Shown piece after piece: positions 24,601 through 36,000 of a DNA stretch of 64,000 bases (its first letter is position 1; each line of letters starts with the position of its first letter). The DNA lies in contig RQOL01000855.1 in NCBI GenBank assembly GCA_013076295.1, positions 2,542,001 to 2,606,000 on the forward strand. The letters are read 5' to 3'. A program made the position numbers and the translations under genes. The stretch comes from Sanderia malayensis (taxonomy: Eukaryota; Cnidaria; Scyphozoa; Semaeostomeae; Pelagiidae). Below the pieces are notes generated by a model that saw nothing but the letters and a program-made list of their open reading frames with translations, searched no databases and was not told where the DNA came from.

Positions 24601-25588
24601 GGAAAATATCTACAAACCTTGGGAAGGTATTTTGCCTTTTGTTTTTCATTTCCATGCCTTGCAATTTGGTTCACACAAAGATTAGAATGGGCTCCATAGC
24701 TAAGAGATATTGCTGGGGAAACTCTAGCAAATTCTTCTCCAACAATGCAATGGTCCAAGAATCCCATCCCAGTACCACCATCAGATTCTGTCAAGAAGAA
24801 AACATACACAATATATATGCAATATGTGTGCTACATGTGTACATATTACAAATAGCTTGCAAGCTGAAACCTTGCAAAGCAATTCAGTTTGGCATACAAT
24901 GCATTAACACATTAACACATACCAGGCACAGTAATGCCAAGCAACCCCATATCTCCTAACTTTCTCCAGAACTCCTATAAACAAATAAACTCGTAAATAA
25001 ATACAGTTTTTCTATCTACTGAGACATTGGAATCAAAATCTCAAATTTCAGAGTTTATAGCGTGTGAATAAAAACCTACTCTCATTTTTGGCCAGCCATT
25101 GTCTTTGTCGATTTGATCTGCATATGGAGCCAGCTCTTTTTGAGTAAAATTGTAAATTGTTTCTCGAAGCTTTAAATATAAAATTAGGGTGGAATTTTCA
25201 TTCATCGCATATATCGAAAGCAAAACATGTAAACATTAGCTTAGCCTAAAGCCATTACCAAATTGAACAAAATTGCCAATAAAGTGATAATTTAGGGAGC
25301 AATTTTATCCAATTTTGCGATAGCTTAAATGACTAAACATTGTGCTACAATACAAACCCAGAAATAAGGCAAAAAGTACACGTGGCCCATGGCCTAGGGC
25401 CCTAATCTAAAGACAAAACATATAATCGAAAAAATTACCTGTATCTGTTCCTCCGTCAATCCAAATAACTGGTCATCAACACCCGTTGCATAGTACCTTT
25501 CCAGAGCTACTTTTACTGTCGCTCTTTGAGCTGAATAATGACGAGAAATAGCTCTGCAAGCAGTAAACGTTCTGGAAATTAACGCCAT
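21656..25588 (-). CDS. IVD: Isovaleryl-CoA dehydrogenase, mitochondrial
   Basis: Twelve exons (25439-25588, 25080-25169, 24923-24974, 24618-24787, 24040-24133, 23519-23649, 23331-23427, 23017-23110, 22793-22874, 22366-22470, 22156-22228, 21656-21792) encode 424 residues, close to the human length. The N-terminus [20 protein letters not shown] is Arg/Ser-rich without acidic residues, a good mitochondrial targeting peptide. Acyl-CoA dehydrogenase signatures follow in order: [65 protein letters not shown], then [18 protein letters not shown] and [20 protein letters not shown] places its catalytic Glu in the SGLDLER helix rather than after the final YE, and that Glu is present. The enzyme oxidises isovaleryl-CoA to 3-methylcrotonyl-CoA in leucine catabolism, passing electrons to ETF via FAD. 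No disabling change is seen. Confidence 0.97.
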
Positions 25589-25664
25589 TTTGCGAAAGGT
25601 TGATTGATATCAATGAAGTCAAACGAACCATAACAAACAGGTCAAGGTCCAATCATCGTTACGA

Positions 25665-25945
25665 TATACCTGTTACGAATGCTGCAATTCAAGATGCAGG
25701 CAAGTTACGATCACTGTTACGAACGCTGTAAGTCAAAGTATATGCAAGTTACGACCGCTGCGATTCAGAATACATGCAAATTACGACTCATGTTACGATC
25801 GCTGCAAGTCAAGGTGCATGCAAGTATGCGACACCTGTTACGATCGCTGCAAGTCAAGGTATATGCAAGTTACGAACCCTGTTACGATCACTGCAAGTTA
25901 CAACATCTGTTGCGATCGCCGAAATTTAAGTTACGACACCTGCCG
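25665..25945. repeat. Degenerate minisatellite upstream of IVD
   Basis: About six imperfect units of roughly 45-50 bp built from tgttacgatcgctgcaagtc, aaggtatatgcaagttacga and similar. It begins about 80 bp upstream of the IVD start codon, so it overlaps the probable promoter. Confidence 0.8.
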
Positions 25946-26535
25946 TAAGCAAAAACGTTGATCAATTGATGGATATGAACAAATGAAGCTTTCTCAAACC
26001 TTCCATTTAAGTTCAAAAAACCAAAAAAAAACAGAAAAGATTCCAGATGGTGCACGTGCGTATTTTCAAAACTATTACAAGAAGATCTTAATACATTAAT
26101 CAATAAGCTTACATTAAATAAAAGAAATAATAAAAATCAATGTTCATCATCTGTGTTATGCGAAATAGATGCAAGTAACAAGAAAAGAGAAGCGTAGCTA
26201 CACTTCAATTTCCGATGTCATAAATCGTTCCAATGGCTGTATATGACACTAAAGTGTTCAACATTAAGCTGTTTATACACCCACAACAGTGGCAAGGCGT
26301 GTCCTGGGCGGACAAAGTTGATCAACAGGTCATGATGTATAACATTAAAACTCAAAACTAAATAGCTACAAATACATAAAAACAATTATCAGCGATAGTT
26401 GTCAGAAGAAACGACAGTAACAAAAGATGATCATTATAACTAAGCTAATAAAACATAAAATACGAAGGTGTCGTTTGGCAAGTTTATTGATGTATACTGG
26501 CAGGGCAAGACAGTCATGGTTCAAATGACATACTC

Positions 26536-26704
26536 TAAAGTAAAAACCGGCACACAAGAACCTACAAAATGTCCATCCAGCCTATTGTTCCAACACAATA
26601 GGCTATTGTTACAAAACAATAGGCCATTGTTTCTTCTATTATCTCGTGGAGAAATATCAGCCTGGAGGTTCTTCATCCACTGGTTCTTATATTCGGGTTT
26701 TTAA
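26536..26704. mobile_element. MITE, diverged TACAGTAAAACCCGC family
   Basis: Left end taaagtaaaaaccggc and right end ttcttatattcgggttttta form decayed inverted ends. The interior carries multiple caataggctattg blocks as in the 16266 element. Confidence 0.6.
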
Positions 26705-27085
26705 TCAATCGGTATATTGGAATCAATCATTAAATAATATTATCACCAACAGTGGTGTAAAGTCAGCTGTGTTAAGGCAGTACAAAAGTACTACTATTAC
26801 TGAAATTACTGTATAACTTTACAGAAATATACTCTTAAATCCAAAATCATACGAAAATGTCTTCACCGCCAATATATATCGCAATGCCAATAGACACGCA
26901 ATTGAACTTACATCAAATGTAATTGTTGCTCAGTTCAGTATCAAGTCTCTTGGCTATAATCTACAACAACATCGAGCAACGTGCTTTCTCCTACTTACTC
27001 ATGCGACGTCGATAAGAATTAAAACATATTATAATTACCGCTATACACATAGAACAACGCAGCATTGTTAGCAGTAGCAGCATTG

Positions 27086-30000
27086 TTACACCCATGAATC
27101 TGCTTGAGTTCCATCCTGTAGCTTCACTGTGTCTTCTTGTCGATCTGATTTGCCTTTGTAGACGGGATTCGTGTACAACGGTGTCGTCTCGCTGCCTTCT
27201 CCGTCCTCTTCGTCCTCCTCACTTTTGCTCCGAGATTTGCTGGACTTCTTCGGTTTGTTTGGTTTCGCGTACACGGGAGCGTTCTCCTTCTCTGCCTTTT
27301 TCGCCTTCTTGTCCTTGCCCTTCTCCTTCTTACCTTTGCCAGCCATCAGCGGATCATTCTCGTCATTCTCTTCGTACTGCGGTGGAGCGCGCTCTTTCAA
27401 TTCGTAGGCATTCCTGTCGGCGTCCTGATCTTCGGAAATGTCTCGTTTCAAGGTCGGAACCTGTCGTTCGTCTTCATCTCGGTCTTCGATCATGACGAAT
27501 CTTCGCGAATCTCGGCGCAGAGGAATATCGGTCTGATTCTCTTCCATCTCGGCCAGATTGTCTCGCTTGGGTTTCTTCGGCTGCTTCAATGTTGCAGTCT
27601 TAAAAGCCTTCTCTTCTTCAATGGCTTTGCTGTGCGACCAGAGCTCTTTCTTAATCGGCTCTTGAAACTCCTTGAACTCCCACAGTTGCATCAAAACCTG
27701 CAGAAAACAGGGAACACAGTAAAATAAAAATAATAATAATAATAAAACTCTATTCACAGAGTTGGCTGATAAGAGATAGCTACGTTAAAGCTAATTAAAG
27801 CCAACTAAATTGAATAAATTTGCAAGCCAAAATAGGTAAAATACTACATCAAGATCAGAAAACCCTCATACAAGAACCTACTTTTATAAGAGCCTCTACA
27901 GGCTAAAATTTCAATGCTATAAAGGGTCAAGAGCCTCTACAATGCTATGAAGGGTCAAGCCATCACAATCAATCTATAATGGGCTTGGGCATCGCTTCAT
28001 GCTTCATAATAAGAAACTAGCACACAAGAAACCATTATAGACAGTCTCAATAAACTCAATAGCTTACTCTGTTAGAATCAAGAATGACTCTCTGGGAATA
28101 GGTTCTCAATTGCTTTTCTCGTTTTGGATCTTTCTCTCTTGTCAAAGCTATCAATTTCTTCACTCCACCATGATCGTAAAGACTCCTGCAAGCAACAGAC
28201 AATGATAATTAATGCAAACACAGGCATCTTACATGCTATAAAGTCTTATACTATAAAAAAGATACTGAAAAGGACACCGCTGAAGAATACAATCCGTATC
28301 TATAGATTCTCGATGTCTACACTGGCATCAGAGCGCTCGATGTACAGAAGTACAGAGCAATATGAGAGACTATATTATAGTCTGTCTGATGATTGCGAAA
28401 ACATGAAACTCGGAGTAACAGAGAACTAGTCTAATTTCTTGCTTCTATTCTATTATTTCTCTGTACTTCTGTACATCGAGCACTGTGATGCCAATGTAGA
28501 CAGTAAGAATCTATAGATATAGATATATACACCAGCATATCAGAACCAGTGGATTTATGAACCTGTAAGCTGATTATTTCTGCTCAAAACAATAGAAATA
28601 ACGATATCCTGTTGTGTTTAAACAATTGACCAAAATTTGGTCCTTGTATGCGGGCATTTACTGCGTATTACATGAAATAGACGAGGTATAGAGAAATGTA
28701 ACATTTTCCAGATCAACCATGCTTACTTGCAGTTTTCTTGGGATGCATGCGTGATAACTTGAAGTGCACCCAAAATGGCACATATTGTGTACTCAGAAGG
28801 TTCAGTCTCTCCCTCCGGTGAACTCGGAAGCGGCAGCATGGCTAGCATTTCTTGCATCGCATATTTACCTGCAACAATGCAGAAAACGTAGCATGCTTAG
28901 TATACGGTTCTCTAAAGTCTAGCCCTGTGCTATACAATTTACACTGTATACTATACAAAACCCCATCTTTATCACTAACACTTCCTCCGTATAACAAGTC
29001 AAGCTACTAAGCTATTACACTGCCACAAGTCAAGCTACTACACTGCCACAAGTCAAGCTACTACACTGCCACAAGCTACTATACTACCACAAGCTACATT
29101 GAACTATCGACATATAGCTAGAGGCTCCACTATAAACACTGTATTGGCAATTTGCCTACATTTACGCCTTTGTGCATCGCTAGCACGAGTTATTAATTTC
29201 AATGGGTGCACAATTGTAAGGCTGGCAACTCGAAATAGCTGGAAAGCATCGTTGATATCTCATACCTGTTAATTCTTTGTTTCTTTCGTCAAGTGCAAGG
29301 TTCCTCAAAGCCAGTGCCACTGCTCTCACAAGGTACTCTTGTTCAACAGAGAGGAGCTCAAAAATTGGACGAAGGCCTTCCTGTCGGCGCACATGGCCTC
29401 GAAGTAAACCTGCCCACTGAAAAACAAAAAATGTATCATTACTTACATCTTGTACTAGCAGCAGTCATAGTATAGCAACAGTAACAGTAGTAGTAGAAAT
29501 GGTGATAGTAGTACAACAGTATATAAACCATTATTGCATAGTATGACAGAGTATAGTATGTACAAGTCAGTGGACAATGGCAGTAGTAGTAGAAATTGTG
29601 ATAGTAGTACAGTAGTATATAACCATTATTGCATAATATATAACATACATAGTATAGTATGCACAGGTTAGGCATCACACAATAGTGATAGTAGCAGAAA
29701 TTGTGATAGTAGCATATAAATAATTATATACATAGTACAAATACATTATTGCATTGTACAAATTAGGCATTGCCTAAGAGCAACAGTGGTAGAAACCGTG
29801 ATAGCAGCAAACGTTACAGCAGTTGACAACGTCAGTAAAAAGTCCAACCAAATAATTTAGATATCCGAAAATTGAAACTTACATTCCACTGACAAGCAAC
29901 CAGATTGTGAATTGCCCCAGCAGCAGCCTCCAGGGTAACCGGATTATTGGATCGCTTCAGTATCGCAATATACAAATCAACAGTCTCCGGATCCCAAATC

Positions 30001-33000
30001 AATTCAATACCGAGAGGCGGTTCGTCTCTTTTCGGCGCAACGTACTGATAACGCTTGCCAACCGGTACAACAACCGGTTGCTCTCTTGCCTTTTTCCGGC
30101 TCTTTCTGCTCATGCGGTCTGGTTTCTTTTTCATGAATATGCAGCCGGTACCGACCGCATCTCCCGGGCGTCTCTTGCCCGGAGACGTCAAACTCGTATC
30201 TTCCAAACTGTTGGAACGTTCTTCGGTGTTTTCAAACCGGGTCGCATCTTCGTAACTTTTCCTGTCGATCTCCAAATCGATTCGGTATGAAATGTTTCTC
30301 AACGTGCAAACAATGTTCTCCACAATCTGTAAACAAATGAAGTACAATCTAAGAAAGTTTAGTGGTACATAATTCCTACTTCTACCACTTCCATTTTATA
30401 CGTAGTCTTTACTCTACCTGCCTCCTTAGCCCTCCATTCTTCATCTGCTACATCTACACCTTCCTTCTTAGGCGTCTATTTTCTCTTTACCACATCTACA
30501 CCCTCTTTCTTAGGTCTCTATTTTTCAACTGCTACATCTACACTGTCCTTCTTAGGCGTTTATTTTCTTTTTACCACATTTACACCTTCTTTCTTAGGTC
30601 TCCATTCTTCATCTGCTACATCTACACTGCCCTTCTTAGGCCCTTATTCAATATCTCCCACAACGATTCTCCTTCCACAGAAAATTTTTTTCCAACTTGA
30701 AGAATATCGATGAACTAGCTTCAAACCACGTCTATTCTTAAATGCCCTTCCATCTACTTCTTCTTACCCCCTTCTACAATTCCTATTCTCTTTCTGTGAT
30801 TTCTTAGCATCGTCCACTACTTCCATACTCGCTCTACTATCTCCTTCCCCTCTCTCCACCATCCACTACCTCCATACTCGCTCTACTGTCTCTTTCCTCT
30901 CTCCTCACCATCCATACTCCCCTTGCATGCAAATCACAATTAACTGAAACTCCAACATAAACCACCCACCTTGTTGTTGACGTCGCTAGTATTCTCTGAC
31001 GCCAATGCTGCGCGAAGCATCCAAACCAAAGCATCCACGAGGCCTTCTTGCTGCCTAATCTTGCGTCGCCCTTCAATACCTGCAGCTGAAGTGTTGCGCA
31101 ACACTCCGATGGAATTACGCAATACTGTGGACCACAATACAGCGGAAGGAAGCCGACCATCCAGGTAAAGACTTTTCTGCCAGCCTGACAGGGGAATCAC
31201 GATCAATACGGCAACAGCTTCAACGGACTCGTCAAGCAATTCAGCTCTGCATTGCTGCAAATAAAAATATACAATAATGATTAATATCTTTATAGAAAGC
31301 AATCATATATACACATCTCCCAATGATCGGCTAAGATCACAAACCATGCCTGTGATGAAAATAGTAGTTTCTCAACTCTTGATTTACATAAGGACTTATA
31401 TGCATGCATCGAGTAATGTTCGGTGGAAAACCATACGCATACATCTTATATTATACAGTGGAATCCCGCTATAACGAACTCTGTAGGGACCGAGAAAATA
31501 GTTCGCAATCGGGAAGTTCGTTATAAACGGGGTTGGTTATAGCGAGATTCCACTGTATATATATTTCCGTATATTGCAAATGCACATCTATTAAATATTT
31601 CAACCATTGTTATTAGCATCGGAAAGTGCTTCTACTTAGGCAGGCCAGCCAACTATATCACCCTCTGCAGATCCTGAGGCTTATTGACAGCTAATTTAAA
31701 GTGATATATTCCCCGGTTGAGCAGAAGATTAAAAACGTCACCACTTACCAATGCTGATGATAAATTGTACAAGATTCCAGTCACATATTCACGGACCTAG
31801 GGCAGGAAGGAATCGATTAACTACAAACTCGCAACAGCAATTTATGAGAAAGAGAGTTGATTGGAGTAGTCGATAAGAGTGTATTGTAGAACAATAGATT
31901 GGATGAGCTCAGAACTCTCACTGTAGACATCTTTCGTAAAATAATAAAGATCATAAAGATTATTAATGATTATAACATTTTCAAGGAATGGCTCAATCAA
32001 AGCACCTATGATATTATTGTATTAGCTAAGAAGGTAAAATTGATAATAAAATGTAAAGTTGACAAAACAGATCACTTCATTCACATACCTCCAGATATCT
32101 TGTCGCATATAGCAACTTGACACAGGCAGGAATTCCATTGCAATTTTGTATGGCAGTCTGGTATGAAAACACGACAACAACATTATACAGATACTGTATA
32201 TGACACGTATATGTTATTGTATATGTAATATGACAATCTAATCCACCCAAAAACTACAGAGGATCTGCTTACCTTGTTATCATCAAGAAATTTGCCATAC
32301 GAGAGATTCTTTAATGCTCCAGCCGCGTTTCGGTGCACGTCCTCGTTTTCATGTTTAAGCAGCTCCACCAAAATCGGTATGATGTCCATTTCCCTGAAAA
32401 TAAAGACAACAAGATACATTTACAGGATTCGTTAAATAGAGATGATACTGCATTGGCCTAGAGTTTCAAGAGGGATATTCACAAGATGACTTACTGGATT
32501 TTGATCTTTGTCTCGTTATCATTGTAGCACAAATGTTGGATATAGCCAGCTGCATTTGCCTTCAAAGCGAGGTCATCCGTTTGAAGGAACAACTTCAAAT
32601 CCAAAAGATCAATCTCGTAGTCATGTCTGACTTTCTTCACTGCAAAACAATGTCGAATAATCAGTCACATACAGAATGATTTATAATTCAATTCAAAGAT
32701 TAAACCAGGCATCTACAGTGGACCTCCTCCATCTCAAACTCGCAAGGGAATAAACGATTTCAACCAGAAAGACACGCGATACGAAAAGCACAAGACGTTG
32801 GAGAAACCAGGGGGTCCATTAACCTCGTTTCAGAAGAGCTCGAGCATCCATCGACTCTGCTTCAGAGTTTTGGAAAAAATGTTCATAAGTTCATAAGTTC
32901 TGAAGCAATCGCAGAGCAACTAACTAAGAGAAACAGATACGATATAAATAACTCAAACATGCAAGCCTACCATCATCATCATAATCATTATGAACGGCGT

Positions 33001-36000
33001 AGGCACGCTGAGCTCCACCAGTAGCACCGCTGGCTCCATCAACAGCACTCTCCACTGTATCCGACGTGACAACTGTGACTGTTTCCTCAATAACGTCCCT
33101 TCTGCCGCCTCTCCCAGATGACGATGCGGAGGAGCCATGACGATAGGCTGGGGGGCGGTCGGTGGGCGCCTTGGTCGAGCTAGTTGACCTGCTACTCCCC
33201 CTTGTACTGGACGAGCGAACGATTTCTTCACTGACGCTAACATCGCGATCTGTGAAAACTGAGCGCTCTAAAAAAATATCAGAAAATTACAACATGCAAT
33301 TACAATGGAGCCGCGTTGTAACTAAATCTCTCCTCCGCACGACGAGCCTTCTGGTACGCCGAACTACAAATCTGTCTCATTGACATGCTCCAAAGTTCAA
33401 TCTACCCACACTGAATGAGATCTGGATGTAATGAAGTGACCTTACAAATTTCTTCGCTAATCACTATATCTGGATATCATGGCATTAAAAAGCCAATGAA
33501 ATATCACCATCAATGCGCAATGATAAAGCGTTTCCCATTTCCTCATTAAATCACTGTGGACTTTCGCTCTTACCCTTCCCATTTCCAATAACATCCTTCA
33601 TATCGCAAGGAGGCAAACGGCTGTAGCTCGCAGTAGAGCCATGCCTCGAATTACTCATTCGAAACTCTTAATACCAAGCACGGTATCTTTGATTCACTCC
33701 TGAAAATGCTTCCTTCAGCAGCAGATATTCAATTATTGCTATCCCAGTATTATGTTCTTCCAAGATATTACAGAGTTGCTGGGTTGAATTTTATGACGAT
33801 TCCTTGCCAGTCAAACAAAGAGCAAGGAGGTAACTCCATCCCAGCTGGACAATTTTCAACGATATGATAAACCATGTGAATTAAAAACTCAGATTAACAC
33901 GGAAAAACGGTTGAGGCAGTGAATGGCTGTTCGATCATTGCTGTTCCTTGTTCTGCAAGCCACTACTAGGAAGCAGCGCAATTTGATTCTAGTCCCTCAT
34001 TCACAGCTGACCGCTTTCTGTTCAATATTCAAGTATTCGAAAATACAACTAATCGACGATAAATTCACATGAATTAACTAGCCTTCAGCCATCACCAAAC
34101 GCTTGACATAAACAGGACTAAATCAAAAGCAGCCTTTATAATCACGTGGCCGTAGATTGCAAAGCTAAAAGGTTTAGCCGAGATCAACTAAAGCCATCGA
34201 TCTTCTGATTGGCTAACATACAAAATCACATACTAAGTCGAAGATTTGAATCGTGCTTAATAAGATACGTTCCACAGGCATGAACATTACTTTGCGCCAC
34301 CTCTCTAGTGATGTGCAGCTTTCTAGATATGCCTTATCCTGCTCGGTGGACCACGAGACATCTCTAAGGCCCCTCTACACTATCTTCGACTCTGGATGGA
34401 GCTGAACGGGGTGGTTGGTAACTAAACGGGGCATTTTTTTAAGCTATTTGGTGGCAAATCAAACCCTGTTCAAGTCCCTTGTGGCATCAAAGCATCGAGC
34501 TACGCAAATCTGCAATAAATAAAAGAATGTGTAAGCTAATTACCTTGTTCAACTGGCGCCTGGCTTGTCTCTGTAACCTCCTCTTCAATGAAATAACCAT
34601 TGGGACTTTTAGTTGATCTTGACCCTCTGTCTATGGAGGGTTCTTCCAAAGATGAAGAACTGGTCCTGCTGGTAGTCTTCTTCGTCGTTGAACGTGAAGT
34701 CTCGATAAAATCATACGGACAAATCGTCACTTCCACAACAGGCTCATCTTTTTCCATAACGTGGGTCGTTGTTGAAACTATTCGTACTTTCGAGCCTGCA
34801 ACAAAACAACAAAGATCAAAAAGATATCGAAACGAGTGAAGAATCCATTTCAAATTACACATAGACTATCTTCCAGTAGCAGAGCAGAGCCTGCTCTTGG
34901 CGCGGCAGCAGTAGCCTCACCAGCGTCCCCTCCCGCAGTAATAATGTTTGTCAAAGTGTCCTCTTTTAATTCCTAAATTCCCCCAGGCAAACTGCTTCTA
35001 TACACAAAAGTAAACATAGGCGAAGCACTATGCTGCCACCCAAACACCGTGTTTTGCATAGAAGAACGAAGACAAATTCATAACGCAACCCCCGTCACAC
35101 ACATTCACCCGCATCGCTCTCAATAGTGAGCATTGATAATGCAACGGGGGTCTAGTATAACTAACTCACCATCCGGATTGACTTTCTCTTCTTCCTTCAC
35201 TTCGGGTGTTGACGTGCCAACTGGTCTATAGCCTCTTGGCAGTGTAGCCGGTCCAACAGGCTTAGACACCTGCACTTTGGCCATATCCCTAGGCAAGGTA
35301 CTGGACGATGACGATTGGCGCGTGCTGGTGGTGGTGACCCTGGAGCTTCCAGCACTGTACGTTCTAGCATCCATACCAGTCTCCATTTCAGGGCCTTCGT
35401 TTGACTCCGAGGCTCTCACAATGTATTGCTTGGTTATTCTCGTCGTCGGCTCCTCCTGGATGGTCGTGGTGCGAGTTGTGTAGGTTGTGATCAAGGCACC
35501 ATCGCTTGTCACACTTGTTACCACGGTGGAATGAGATGACGTGTACGGGTCGCCACGCCCACTTCTCGAGCTCGTGTTCGATGGAGTTCTCACGATGGCA
35601 CCGCCTAGATCAACGAGTCATAGGACAAATTATAAACAACAATGATTCTTATGATGTCATGCATAAAAGTGACAACGATCAACGTTAGGCATGACTCCCA
35701 ATTCAATATAAAAGTGTCGCAGAAAAAACGGCCCAAAATAGTAACATTGCTACATTCCTACACGCACACAGACACCTTCGCCATATGACAATCGTCGTTA
35801 CATGTTACAGTCAAATCTGCATAGTTCAAACTCGTGTAATTCGAACTTTATCTAATTCGAACGAAATTCTCCGTCCCTTCAAGGATCACCAAAGAACCAA
35901 TCCTTATAAAATAAACCTCTATAATTCGAACTTTTTGTAATTCGGACATTTTCACGCTTCCCCAGTGTGTTCGAATTAGACAGAGTTGACTGTACATGTT

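Larger units (their letters stand above)
25589..27085. other. Intergenic, IVD to p120-catenin
   Basis: Lies between the IVD start and the catenin stop, both minus strand. It contains the minisatellite at 25665-25945 and the MITE copy at 26536-26704, and otherwise AT-rich sequence that presumably includes the catenin 3' UTR. No coding frame is supported. Confidence 0.5.

Noticed and set aside
24396..24959. 187-codon plus-strand frame over IVD
   Set aside because: It crosses IVD exons on the opposite strand and is explained by IVD coding on the minus strand.
32953..33243. 96-codon minus frame, Pro/Arg-rich, over a catenin exon
   Set aside because: It is the wrong phase of exon 32971-33249; the in-phase reading continues the Ser/Thr-rich catenin region.
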